A DNA stretch of 37,399 bases from contig MNCI01026620.1 in the NCBI GenBank assembly GCA_015680685.1, positions 267,395 through 304,793 of the forward strand. The letters run 5' to 3'. The DNA is from Gnetum montanum (taxonomy: Eukaryota; Streptophyta; Gnetopsida; Gnetales; Gnetaceae). Shown piece by piece: positions 17,243 through 27,945 of the stretch. The notes beneath the pieces were generated by a model. It was not told the DNA's origin. It saw only the letters and a list, made by a program, of their open reading frames with translations, and did not search any database. Numbering within the stretch: the stretch's first letter is position 1; every line of letters starts with the position of its first letter. The position numbers were made by a program, and so were the translations under genes.

Positions 17243-18640
17243 TCATGATGGTGTTGAGACTCTCCCCCTAGGATAGTATGATTGGTTGTAGGAATCTTTA
17301 TGATTACTTTCTAAGAAAGGTAATTTTCTAGGCATCTGCTTTTGTACAAACTTGGGATTCAATGTAAAAGCCCAATACTCATGTAGATGTAACATGATTG
17401 GGCAATAGCCCTTTGGATGGTCATATAGGTAGATGTCACATCCATCATCTTTTTCTGTGGTTGAATCTATAGCCTCTTCTTCTATAGCCATTTTCCCTCT
17501 TTACCAATAAGTGTTCCTGGTTATTTCTTGGTTCTTCTTCCTCCATTTATTGTGATCACCTAATTCATTTTGTGGTACCTTCTCCTCTAAATTTTCTATA
17601 AAAGTTGTAGCTTTTTCATTTATTCACTTTGACATCCTATGGAGCCTTGCTTAGAGTTAATTAAGAGATTATTGTAGTGGCAAGCTTTGTTGTGAAATCA
17701 TTTTATCGAGAGCTGCCTCTTTTTCCTTTTCATAGATATAGACCTTCTTCTTTTTAAGGGTTGGGCTCCAGTGATATTTCTCAACATTCTCCCATTTATA
17801 TAACTCTCCTTCTTCTTTTGCCACATGCTCAATTAGCTCTTGAATCTGATGGGTTTGTAGCTCATATAATTGACTTGGATCATACATCCCAAGGATCTCC
17901 CTTGTTTCATTATGAAGCACATCTATGATGTGGAAAAGTTGCTCTTCTTGAGAGAAACCATGGCCTGGACATCTATTTAGTAGAGAATAGTATCTATCTA
18001 GGGCCATATCCAAGGGCTCATGTTGTTCTTGTTTCCATCCTTGGATTCATTTTCTTTAAGTTGGACACCCTTGCATATGTTTGGTATTTCTCGTTGAAGA
18101 GTTCTAGCATTGTGAACCACTGATGGATTGAATTTAATTTTAACAATCTATACCACATTTCAATTTTATCTACTAGTATTCTAAGAAAGGGCTTAATCTT
18201 TTGCCACCTACTTTCAATGTTCTGTAAAACATAGGCATCATGAAAGGCATGAAAATGATGTTGTGGATCAAAATTATAGCCTCCAGCAAATTTAGGAATG
18301 TCATTCATATCAATCCTTTTGATGCGACTTTCCTTGCAATGCCTATGGGGTATTTTAACTGCCTTTGTGATCTACGTCATGCTCTTAGTGGCCAATAAGG
18401 GTTCACTATCATAAGACATGTCGTGGTGAAAATTTCTATTTCTATTTCTCTAATTGTGATAATTTTGTCTATGCTCATTTTGATGTCTTTGATTTTTCCC
18501 TTGGTTTCGATTTCTATCCTTATTTCAACCCCATATTGGAGCTCTATCTCTATACCTATGTTCATCTTCGTTAGAACTAGACGTTGAAGAGGAAGAGAAA
18601 GATAAGAAACTGTGAGAGTTGCCATGGCTTCTATAATTTT
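17243..18640 (-). pseudogene. gag: Gag of the minus-strand element (broken)
   Basis: Read on the minus strand, a serine- and arginine-rich N-terminal stretch (about 18600-18420) leads to NDIPKFAGGYNFDPQHHFHAF (18308 downward) and WYRLLKLNSIHQWFTMLELF. A shift near 18015 leads to HGFSQEEQLFHIIDVLHNETRE and an HQIQELIEHVAKEEGELYKW segment (to about 17800), matching the Gag cores at 8580-9100 and 22680-23120. The knuckle near 17430 reads CDIYLYDHPKGYC, with its second Cys replaced by Tyr. It lacks the long N-terminal part of the 20744 element's Gag. Frameshifts and the lost knuckle residue make it non-functional. Confidence 0.82.
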
Positions 18641-18695
18641 CCCCATGATCTCTTGATATATCTTTTCCAAGTTTTGAGGAGGTCCTAGGTAGGCC

Positions 18696-18713
18696 TCTTT
18701 GGCAACGGCACTA
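18696..18713 (-). promoter_or_regulatory. Primer-binding site, decayed tRNA-Asp type
   Basis: On the minus strand TAGTGCCGTTGCCAAAGA follows the 5' LTR after one base. It differs from the intact site at 8164 at five places, all transitions. Confidence 0.7.
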
Positions 18714-18714
18714 A

Positions 18715-19675
18715 TGATGAGCAGTGAGGTACCCCCTATGCTCAACCATATGAATTACAAGCATTCACGCATGATCCAATCGAATTATATGGATGGGACT
18801 AGTTGTGGCATCTAGATTGTTATGCATTGATTGCAGTTTATTTTACTCCCACTTGGACTAGTGGTAACTTTGTCACATATGGTTTGGTGGTTTGATCCAA
18901 AGTGAGGCATATGATTCTTGATGTTGTTTTAGCCTTATGCTGCTCCTAATGATAATAAATAAATCAATTATTTAAGCTAATTAATGATTGAAAGTAAAGT
19001 CTAAACTAGCCTACGAGCAATGAGTGTCCATTTCCAACTTGTTGTACACATCCTAAACCCATGTATCCACTACTAGGATTATCAAGTGCTAGGCTACTGA
19101 GCAAACCAAGCAATAACATTGCTGAGATTACCAAGCGAATATGTGTTTATGCTTGAAATTGGTTGTGCTCATTCTGCCAATTCATTAATATGCATGGAAA
19201 TGTAAATATTAACTAAGTACATGAAATATAAATTGCATGGAAAGTAAATTTAACTTAAGTGAAAGTGCTATAATGAATAAGAATCAATCTTGACCTTATT
19301 ATCATTCATGGAACGTGTCTAGGTACATTGCCATTCAAATAAGATGCTATACAACTGACTCGGATCCACACTGCGGGCACTCACTGACTATTGTCTAAGA
19401 CTATGGAATAAAACTGCAAGAGTTTGGTGACTCTTTTGACCAAAGAATGCCAATACACAACAAGAGAACGCGTATTTATAGGCGAAAATAGACACTATGT
19501 CAATGGTGCCTCATCAACACATCATTTACATCAACGGGGTCACGTCAATGAGGCCTAGTCGACAGGGCCAAGATATTGTGTCAAGATACCAAAGCCAAGA
19601 TATTGGGGCTAAGATATTAGATTTGACCAAAAATTGACTCTTTTTCAAATATCCCAGCCAACTTACAATTCATCA
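18715..19675 (-). repeat. 5' LTR of the minus-strand element (961 bp)
   Basis: On the minus strand it runs from TGATGAATTGTAAG (19675) to CTCATCA (18715), with TATAAATA at 19473-19480. U3 has repeated AATATCTT and TTGACC-type motifs between 19560 and 19640. It contains the segment missing from the 15459 LTR. Confidence 0.88.
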
Positions 19676-20050
19676 AGATCCATATCAAATACTCTGCACA
19701 TTCATATGTTAAAATCACATCTAAATAGCACACAACATAATGTTATAGTTCAATGCATAAATACTAAAGTCACACATAAAGCATAAATACATATTGAAAA
19801 TTTTTTCTTGTATCCTAATCTAATATCCTTGTTAGCCACATCATCTATCTTAAACACATCGCATAGGAATAGTGTGTATAATCATGTTAGTTAAGCATGT
19901 AAAGACATCATAATTATAACATAAATGTCAAAGTATCAAAACATATAAAGTACAATTACGACAAACTAACTCACCCTAGATAACCTTCTGATACCATACA
20001 ATATATAAAGCGTAATCATACATCCATACCCAATGTCTCTGAAAGGGATG
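19676..20050. other. Unassigned AT-rich DNA
   Basis: No frame, array or repeat recognised. It lies between the minus-strand element and the LINE remnant and may be part of either flank. Confidence 0.35.
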
Positions 20051-20743
20051 TAACAACTTATGATAGGATTGAATAGAATTTCATTATTTCTTATCTATAT
20101 AAATTGGGATTCAGTGATTATTTTATTTGTCTTGGCTATACACTATTCATTGATACCAACGCTCCAACTACTACTACTTTTGAATTAAGTTTCTTATTTT
20201 CTTTCAATGGTCAATTCATTAAGGTTGTTCTCTAACTCCATTTCTTATTATTGTTGTAGACTTACTTTTACATACTCTTCATTATGATATATAAAGGAAT
20301 ATCATTAAGGAAATTTCAATTGATGATCATGCTATGTAATTACTTAACATGCACTTTGCAAATTATTCTTGTTTAATGATAAAAAAATTTCTACAACATG
20401 TTAATACTCTTTTAGTTGGAGTAGAGGATTAAAATGTTATATAGCTCTTGAATCAATTGGCAAAAATACACTATTTATTATAATAGTAATATTGATGAGT
20501 GGGTTACTTTGAGGCCTTAGAAAATCTTGAATAAAGAATTTATATTCAAAATTTTAGGAATATCTTTTACTTTTAAGCATAATCTTACTTTTTTGTGGAA
20601 TTATGTGGTTGATAAAAATAAAAAAAAGCTTGATAAATGGAAAGAAAAAAGTTCACTATTGTTGGCAAAGTTTTAGTTATTAAGCAAATGCTTCAATCAA
20701 CTCATGTTTATTACTTCAGTTATCAGGCTCCTTCAAAAACTTT
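20051..20743 (+). pseudogene. LINE (non-LTR retrotransposon) reverse transcriptase, left half
   Basis: The right part reads FKILGISFTFKHNLTFLWN, KKLDKWKEK and, after a one-base shift near 20648, FTIVGKVLVIKQMLQSTHVY ending at QAPSKT. This matches the C-terminal RT region of plant LINE ORF2 proteins (the YLGIPF, KKLAGWK, LSLAGRVTLIKSVL, PxYxLS series). The frame stops at the LTR of the 20744 element and resumes at 35457. The left limit is approximate; several stops lie upstream of 20500. Confidence 0.7.
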
Positions 20744-21545
20744 TGATGAGTCGCAATATCGCGTACGCGATATCACATCCACCATGCGATATCGCGTCCT
20801 GCCTCATCTTCTATGAATAAGAGGTGGCACCCTTAGTTCCAGATAGTTAGGCTTAGACCCTTAGCTAATCTCTTGCAGTTTTACCATTCCAGAGTTAGAA
20901 TAATTCCTGTGTGCCTGTAGTAGGATTCATAGAGTGAACGGATCTTTATTCGAGAAATTTATACCTGAGCACACATTTGTGTACGGCAATAAAGACGAAC
21001 TTTATGATAAACCTTGCAGCATATAAATTAAGCTAAATAGTAATTAATTATTGTTGAATGTTTAAATGCTTTCCTAGTTAATTAATCTCTCTCTCTCAAC
21101 CTTTGACTCTCCTAGTTAAGTACACTTAGTACAACCGCTTCGAGCATGTGTGTAGCTCTTGGTAACCCAGTAACGATTAGCGTTTGATAATCCCAGCAGT
21201 GTTGCATTGGTTCAGGATGTGTGTGGCAAGTGGGAACAGATACTGGTGTTAGGAACAATTAGAACTTAGTTAGTGAATAGTTAACGTAAGCTAGTCACTT
21301 AGTTCTCTTCACCTTCCCCTATTAGCATAAGACATTAAAAAGATAAAAGTTATAAAAATCATATACCTCAAACTTACTTAACCATACAATCGTGAAAATA
21401 TAAGTAAGTTTGGGAAGACAGCAATTGATTAACCTTAAGTGTTCCATTAAGGTGCGTAAGCACTTAGTCCTTGGAGTTTGACCGAATCGCCCATGAAACG
21501 CTCGTATTTGTATGGTTGAGTGTAGGGGTACCTTGCCACTCATCA
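20744..21545 (+). repeat. 5' LTR (802 bp)
   Basis: TGATGAGTCGCAAT to CTCATCA. A shorter palindromic array (20751-20798) precedes TATGAATA (20812-20819), followed by AGAGGTGGC. The last 200 bases resemble the other LTRs of the group, but the middle differs, so this is a sister family to the 7107 LTRs. Confidence 0.92.
20751..20798 (+). repeat. Palindromic U3 array, short form
   Basis: Contains ATATCGCGTACGCGATAT, a perfect 18-base palindrome at 20756-20773, then a second half-array with GCGATATCGCG. It lies 13 bases before the TATA-like box. Confidence 0.85.
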
Positions 21546-21546
21546 T

Positions 21547-21564
21547 TGGCACCGTTGTCAGGGA
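21547..21564 (+). promoter_or_regulatory. Primer-binding site, tRNA-Asp type with three changes
   Basis: TGGCACCGTTGTCAGGGA, one base after the 5' LTR. It differs from the site at 8164 at three places, all transitions. Confidence 0.8.
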
Positions 21565-21689
21565 CTTAGTGTTTTGTATGCTATGTAGAACATAGGAAAT
21601 CATTCATATTGTTGGGATGCTAGAACGAAGCCTTAGGGTTAATCAAAGAAAGATAAGACAACAGTAAATCACACATTGAACAAGAAAAA

Positions 21690-24264
21690 ATGTCTTCTTC
21701 TTTGCATAAGAGCACTTCACTGCCTAGGACTAACACAAGAGACAGTCGGTGGCATAACACACGTAACCAAGATCTGCCAATTCCTCAATAGTTTCGTATG
21801 GTATATACTCATCACGATGAGTATGTACCCGACTTTACCTTTATTCTCCATTAAGATGAAAAACTATGTTGGAGAGACTTAGAAGGTAACATAGTGTTGC
21901 CTCCAGACCGATCAGTCCCCAACATGCTCCTTCATGCTCTCTCACGAATAGGTATGTCATTTTTGTATACAGAATATGTTGCATGTGATCATGACATAAG
22001 GGACTACCATCCCACAGAAGCGCAATGTCAAAGAGACTTGTGACAAGAGAGATATCATACATCTTCGAAGGATAAATGGTCCCATAATGCTCTGCATGTC
22101 TTGAGCGAAATTAAGGGTGATGAACCTGCTTCAATAGGTTCCCCACCAAACGATGTTCCTCCTCCTAATGATGGTCAGGAGGTGGTGTATTAGAACCTAC
22201 ACTCCACAATTCACAACCTTGGTTCTGATACCCACGAACATGAAGTGTTCAAAGAAAGAACACAACCACACGATAAGAGTAGACGTTCTGATCGTGATCA
22301 GGATCGTGGTCGAGACCACCGAAGAGAAGGTAGAAAACACCATCATGGCGATGGTTCTTCTTCTTCTTCACCTTCATCTTCACATTCACCCTCTCCTTCA
22401 GTGTCCAGACACAATCATAAGGAAACTAATCGTGAGGATAAAGGAAAATAGAGTGAAAAACATTGACAAGACAATCAAGAATGAGGATGAGGGAAATCTA
22501 AGGAATCAAGGCATGGAAAAAGGGAGAGTAGGGAACTGCGTAGACACCATAGACGCTATGAATGAGATGATCACGAAGAACCCCTACTCACAACTAGAAG
22601 CATGCTAGATATAACAGAGGCTATAAGAGTTCCCACAAGGCACCAAAAAGATAGTAGGATCAAGAGGTTAGACATGAATAACATCCCACGGTTTGAGGGG
22701 GGATACAATGTTGATCCTCAAAATCATTTACAAGCATTCCACGATGCATGTGCCTTGTAGAACATAGAAAATGAATGGCAAAAACTGAAATTATTCCCAA
22801 GGACACTAGTGAAAGAACTTTTTAATGATAAGCACCAAATGTACTCCCAAGTGTCTAACCTATGAAAGCAAATCCAAGGATGGAAGCAAGGAAATCATGA
22901 ACCCTTGGATGCTACCATGGGCCACTATTACGCATTGTTACATCGTTGCCTTGGCCATGGTTATTCACAGCAGGATCAACTACGCCATCTCATGGATGGA
23001 CTTAGGCATGAAACAAGAAGAACCCTTGGGACATATGCCCAAGGAAGGTTATCAGAGCTTAGGTTTCATCATATCCATAGATTGCTAGAGCAAGTAGCCA
23101 AAGAAGAAGGTGAGCTACGGAAGAGAGAAAGTGCAGAAGAGTACAACCGAGATCCTTCTCTCCAAAAAAGGGGAGTGAGATTCTATGAAGAGGAAGAAGA
23201 GTCACCACTAGAAGACATGGTGAATAGGAAAAATTTGCCACTCCAAAAGTTAACAATGGAAGTATCAACAAAGGTAGACCAAATGTGGGACTCCCTGGAT
23301 AGTAGGTTTGAAATTATTCTTAAGATTGTAGAGGAGTCTAGAGAGCGAGGTAGTAAGCATGACAAAAAGAAAAAGAGAGAAGTAGACAATGCACGTAACA
23401 AGCGTAAGGGTAAAATGTCCATCACCAAAGAGATTGTGGATTCAGACACAGACAATGATGGTGGATGTAAGATATGCTAATACGACCATCCTAAGGGATG
23501 TTGCCCAGTAATCTCACATCTACAAGAGTCTGGGGTGTATGCACTCAACCCACAATTTAATAAACAGCAAGCACCCCGATGATTACCTTATCCCCAAGGT
23601 AACCCAAGGCAGTTCCATCAACATTCAACGTATTATCCAAGTGGAACTCCACCACAAGCTATTGAGCAACATCAATAGTGGCAATACCCATAGTCATGGG
23701 GGATGCCACCACCAAGGCAACAATACCCCTACCGGCAACCAAACCCATATGGCTACTACATGCAGCATCCAATCTCTCCACGTGACTCTGATGGTCACGT
23801 TACACCACAACATCGCTACCAAGCCTATGAGTAATTTAGAACTCCTTCTCCTAGGGGAGATAACCCACAAACATACCATCCTTTGAATCCATCCGCAACT
23901 CTCACACCGATAGCTCCATTACCACCTGCTACAGTAATGCAAGGGGAACTTCCTACTCAACCGTAGCAACACAATGTCACAAGGGCTGTGAATCCTCAAG
24001 CCGCAGTTGGACCTGACAACCTTATGAAGAAAATACCTTTCTTCCAAACCAACAGTCCAACCAAGCCCTCACAACCACAAGTGGTTGAACCTCTAAACAC
24101 CTCTCCATCAATTAAGGTTTCAGAGCTCCCTTCAAACCAAACATCGAGCTCATCGTATACGGCTATGTTAACACATGTCGTAACTAACTGGATTAAGGTT
24201 GGCCACCTTCCTAGGAAATTCTCTGATCTTGGAAGCCCCCTAATCTATCTTCAAGTTACTGAGA
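21690..24264 (+). pseudogene. gag: Gag of the 20744 element (broken)
   Basis: One frame runs from the ATG at 21690, with many stops, mostly explicable as C-to-T or G-to-A. The order is an N-terminal part (21690-22240), an arginine-, serine- and histidine-rich stretch (22245-22450), the core from NNIPRFEGGYNVDPQNHLQAF (22679), GHGYSQQDQLRHLMDGLRHET and a QVAKEEGEL segment, the knuckle CKIC-stop-YDHPKGCC (23454-23492), then a proline-rich tail reaching LPRKFSDLGSPLIY (about 24250). About 22 codons including the conserved WY segment (FWYRSL in the 7107 element) are deleted near 22814. Stops and this deletion mean no working capsid. Confidence 0.85.
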
Positions 24265-24720
24265 ATGAACCTCATATCACAAGAGATGTACAAAGCTTGG
24301 AACCTGCCTCTATTAAGAAAGAGCAATATTCGACTAGAGCTGGCCAACCAGTCCATCACTGTTCCCTTGGGACTAGTGGAGGACATCATCACCACTGTTT
24401 GTGGGTGGTCGTACCCAACTAATTTCTTAGTGATACAAGTAAACAATAGTAAAGCGGAATTCCCAATAATAATGGGAAGAACATGGCTAAGTACTATAGA
24501 TGCACGCCTAGGAATCTGTGATCTTTCACTGGAAATATCCAAAAAGAACACCTTTGGAAAGATCGAGAGGAAGAAGGTTCCATGCATTGCATACAGTGAC
24601 ACAGGGTGCAATTTCATGAAGAGATTATGGATTGTCCAAAGTTTAGCATTGCCTATGTGTAATCGGTGTGCACAATACATTAATATATAAAAGTGCCTGT
24701 ATGCAACAGCCACACGACAA
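24200..24720 (+). pseudogene. Protease region of the 20744 element, active site deleted
   Basis: Compared with 420-530 of the left copy, 38 bp are missing near 24260-24280, removing the DSG catalytic motif and shifting the frame. The C-terminal half continues in another frame (24265-24690) with GLVEDIITTVCGWSYP, PIIMGRTWLSTIDA and a stretch ending CAQYINI. Confidence 0.85.
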
Positions 24721-24882
24721 GAAGACACCCAGTGGCTGATGGCTGATTAAGAGAGTAACTCACTAATGTGCATGAAACTAACTGAGGGAATAACTAGTGC
24801 TTACATCAAAAGCACATATGCACTAGAGCAAGTCCGCTGCCAACTTCCAAGCCTTAACCTTGAAAAAATCAACTAGGGCAAG

Positions 24883-26345
24883 TTGGAAATTCCTAAAAAA
24901 ATTAAACAAGAGCCCCTAGATTTGAAATCGTTGCCCACCGGTCTAGAGTATATGACCCTCGAAAATGGAAAATTTGTAATCATCAATGCAAGACTTGTTC
25001 CCAAACAAAAAGGAAGACTGCTAAAAGTAATAAACAAATGGTCAAAATCCTTTACTTGGTCATATCCCGAATTAATTGGAATAGATCCTAGGATCTGCCA
25101 GTATAGGATTTACACTAACCCCTCCATGAAACCTCGAAAATAACCGCAAAGGCAATTGAACCAAAAATTGAAGCCGGTAGTTAAAGAAGACTTCTTAAGG
25201 TTGTGTTCATATATCCCATTGTTGATAATGAATGGGTTAGCCCTTTGGTGATCGTGCCAAAAAATGGAGGCAAATGGAGGATGTGCATAGATTTTAGGCT
25301 GCTAAACATGGCAACATTTAAAGATCACTTTCCATTGCCATTCATTGACCAAGTCTTAGACACCATAGTAGGGCATCGCTATTATAGTTTTATGGATGGC
25401 TATAGTGGATACAACCAAATATGGATAGCCCCAGAATATCAAGCCAAGACAACGTTCACCAGTCCTTGGGGAACATTTGCATATAAACAATTGTCGTTTG
25501 GTTTGTGCAATGCTCTTGCGATGTTTCAACGCCTAGTTCTAAGCATATTCCAACAGCAGATAGGAAACGAAGTGGAAGTATTTATGGACAACTTCTCCAC
25601 TTATGGAACAAGTTTTGATCAAGCCTTGGACCGATTAGAGCAAGTGTTGAAAAGATGCACAGAAACTAACTTAAGGCTCAACTAGTAGAAAAGCCCTTTA
25701 ATGGTCTAAGAAGGCATAGTATTTGGGCATAAGGTTTCACATTCAAGAATAGAGGTAGACCCAGATAAAGTTAGGGTCATCCAAGGAATCACTTGTCAAC
25801 TGGAAACTATCAAAGATATTCGATCATTCCTTGGACACACTAGCTATTATAGGAGATTCATTGAGAACTTCTCCAAGGTTGCCAAACCATTGGTAGAACT
25901 AACAAAGAAGGACGTACCATTTGAGTGGACCAGGGAATGTGAATGAGCATTCTAGACTTTGAAATAAAATCTTGTAGAAACTACCATTCTACAAGCTCCT
26001 GACTAGTCCAGACCATTCCACATAATGACTGACACATCCAATTATGATTTGGGAGTTGTACTTACATAGATAGATGATCAAAAACATCCTTACTACATTC
26101 ACTACACAACTATAGAAAAAGAATTAATGGCTGTAGTGTTTGCACTAGATAATTTAGGCACTATGTGTCACATTATAAGTGTTCATCCACATAGATCATA
26201 GTGCAATCTGGTTCCTCATGAACAAGCCAATGGTTAGCCCTTGTATTAGATGATGGCTGGTAATCCTACAGGAGTTTGATCTAACGATGTTGATTAAAAG
26301 GGCACCGAGAACATAGTTGCAGATCATTTATCTCAGTTGTGCTAG
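24883..26345 (+). pseudogene. Reverse transcriptase and RNase H of the 20744 element (broken)
   Basis: The linker (24883-25143) has EIPKKIKQE and GIDPRICQYRIYTNPSMKP. The RT core in another frame (25203-25685) has WVSPLVIVPKNGGKWR, DFRLLNMATFKDHFPLPF, YSFMDGYSGYNQIWIAPE, FTSPWG and LSFGLCN, then FMDN at 25581-25592 where the second catalytic Asp is Asn. The connection region continues in the same frame with stops (SFLGHTSYYRRFIENFSK, about 25820-25890). RNase H is eroded: about 36 bp around the ASRSIASAQLN segment of the left copy are missing, and later indels break the DHSAI part. Unlike the left copy, the PLPFIDQVLDTIV segment of RT is present. Confidence 0.9.
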
Positions 26346-26725
26346 GATAACAAAGAGGACAAATATGTAATGTCTGATCATTTTCCTGATGAGGCCCTCT
26401 TTGCCAGTGTAGTGAATAACCAACCCACAAAAAAAATTGGTATAGTAGCATTCTCACCTATCTCCTTACTCAAAAAACACCATAGGAGCTGGACTTTAGG
26501 AAGAAACAACAATTTCTTCATAGAGCTAAGTAGTTCATGGAGATCAATGGACAACTTTACATAGTGTGTCCTGATGGCTTGGTTCGATGGTGCGTACCCG
26601 AAGAAGACCAACTGAGAGTTCTCCAAGATGCTCATAAGGGTCCTTGTGGGGGCCACTATGCAGGGAGATGAACGGCTATTAAGATCTTTCTTGCAGGATA
26701 TTACTAGCCAACATTATTTTGGGAT
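26346..26725 (+). pseudogene. Integrase, 5' part, interrupted by nested element
   Basis: The linker and zinc-binding N-terminus can be read in pieces: INGQLY, CPDGLVRWCVPEEDQLRVLQ, GPCGGHYAGR, a stop at 26669-26671, then IKIFLAGYY. The sequence stops at GGGAT (26721-26725), where the minus-strand element begins; it resumes at 31729. Confidence 0.85.
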
Positions 26726-27329
26726 TGTAGCGATAGAAAACGCTAGTGGCTGGAAACACCAAGAGGTCTTCGGGTGCATAGCCTAACCCCGAATCCACAC
26801 AAGGGCCATGCTGGAGAAAAAAGATTCAGGATGCCCTGAACAATCTAGTTGATCAAACAAGGACTTAGTCGGTGTACAATAACCTTCTTGTAAACAATGA
26901 TTTTAAATGGAATAATTGATAGTAAAATAAAAGAAAACGTAATGTGCATAGTAGTAGAAATATGCTAAAGCACATAACAGGGCAGTAGACACGAATAAAT
27001 GCTTGACAATGCCAAATAAATGTTGTAATTAGCCAAAGAGAGAGTTTGAATAGAAGGATGCCCTGGAAAAGGGTACAGGTATACAAAGTGTACAATAGGC
27101 ATAGTAGGAGTGGAATCACAACCTTGGTGGTGTCGAGCTATGAAATCTGGTGCTCACTGTGATAAACTATGCCTCTTGGATTAGTGGTCATAGTATACCA
27201 TGTGATGTAGTTGTGCCTCTCTATTGGTGTGATGTGCTTTGGGTCTCGTTCGCCCACAGAGCTAAGTGCTAAAATGCTAAAATGTCAAATGCCAAAATGG
27301 AAATGCCAACTGCTTTACCGGTGAAGAAA

Positions 27330-27353
27330 NNNNNNNNNNNNNNNNNNNNNNNN
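27330..27353. other. Assembly gap of 24 N
   Basis: The other LTR has 17 consecutive C (31447-31463) at this place, so the gap very likely hides a homopolymer that could not be read. Confidence 0.95.
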
Positions 27354-27396
27354 CCCCCTTTCCTTTTCTTCTCCTAAAAAAAAGGGATCACAAAGG

Positions 27397-27404
27397 TATT
27401 TATA
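27397..27404 (-). promoter_or_regulatory. TATA box of the nested LTR
   Basis: Minus-strand TATAAATA; the same box is at 31499-31506 in the other LTR. The C/G homopolymer is about 45 bases downstream, within the expected leader. Confidence 0.65.
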
Positions 27405-27460
27405 GGGCTAGGGTTAGCCCAAAATGTAGATCAAGTGCCATGTGGCAATGTGGTGGGTAA

Positions 27461-27530
27461 AAACATGTAACAGCATGTAACCATGCATAACAGCACATAA
27501 CGTAATGTAATAGCATGTAACAGAGTGCTA
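27461..27530 (-). repeat. 10-bp tandem array in nested LTR U3
   Basis: About seven units close to CAGCATGTAA (plus-strand wording) in exact 10-base register, about 55 bases upstream of the TATA box. Confidence 0.8.
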
Positions 27531-27616
27531 CGCTACGTTGTAGCAAGGTAATAACACGTAACACTTAGCCATATTTGTAGTTGTGATGTCGAGACCTGAA
27601 ATTTTATGGTGTTTCA

Positions 27617-27629
27617 ATGGCCCCTCTTT
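27617..27629 (-). promoter_or_regulatory. Polypurine tract of the nested element
   Basis: Minus-strand AAAGAGGGGCCAT directly before the LTR start TGAAACACC. Confidence 0.6.
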
Positions 27630-27945
27630 GTTGACATCTGGAGGAGTGGCCTGAAAGATGTCGACAAAGAATTACAAAACACCACAGCAAATATGTCACC
27701 AACATCATTTGTCAGCAAAAAACCAGATGTCGTTTTACCATACTCAAGAGTGTTACGGGAATAAGGTTATGTTAGGGGAGAAGGGATATGGGCAATGCTA
27801 AGGAGATGAAATTTAAATAGTGGGAACAAAATGCAAATAGTGGATCATGATGTAAGATGCAAATTCAGCACAGCTGATGGTGACCATGGCATGAGGTAGC
27901 TTGCCCCTAAAACATTGACCTTTCATCAAAGTACTCATGAGAGGG

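Larger units (their letters stand above)
15459..19675 (-). mobile_element. Gag-only Ty3/gypsy element, minus strand
   Basis: A 4217-bp element read right to left: 5' LTR 18715-19675, decayed tRNA-Asp-type primer site 18696-18713, gag pseudogene about 17243-18640, a short tail, polypurine tract 16022-16034 and 3' LTR 15459-16021. It holds no pol. Gag and LTR ends show it belongs with the 7107 and 20744 elements. Flanks are AGAAG (15454-15458) and AGATC (19676-19680), only 3 of 5 matching, so the target duplication is decayed or one end was exchanged. Confidence 0.85.
26726..27616 (-). repeat. 3' LTR of the nested element (891 bp including gap)
   Basis: Matches 30837-31728 throughout. It contains TATAAATA (27397-27404, minus), the 10-bp array (27461-27530) and a 24-base N gap (27330-27353) where the partner has a run of C. 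Confidence 0.92.

Noticed and set aside
18377-18745. Minus-strand 122-codon frame across the primer site
   Set aside because: It starts inside the LTR and is a shifted reading of the gag N-terminal region; the serine- and arginine-rich frame matches the related Gag better.
20739-20744. A 4-bp target duplication (ACTT) with the LTR starting one base earlier
   Set aside because: The base before the 3' LTR is A, not T, so the extra base is not part of the LTR; a 5-bp duplication with one change fits better.
22153-22608. Plus-strand 151-codon frame
   Set aside because: Out of frame with the Gag that runs from 21690; the frame-0 reading with RSDRDQDRGRDHRREG is the real one.
24240-24728. Minus-strand 162-codon frame
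   Set aside because: Antisense to the protease region, which is recognisable on the plus strand.
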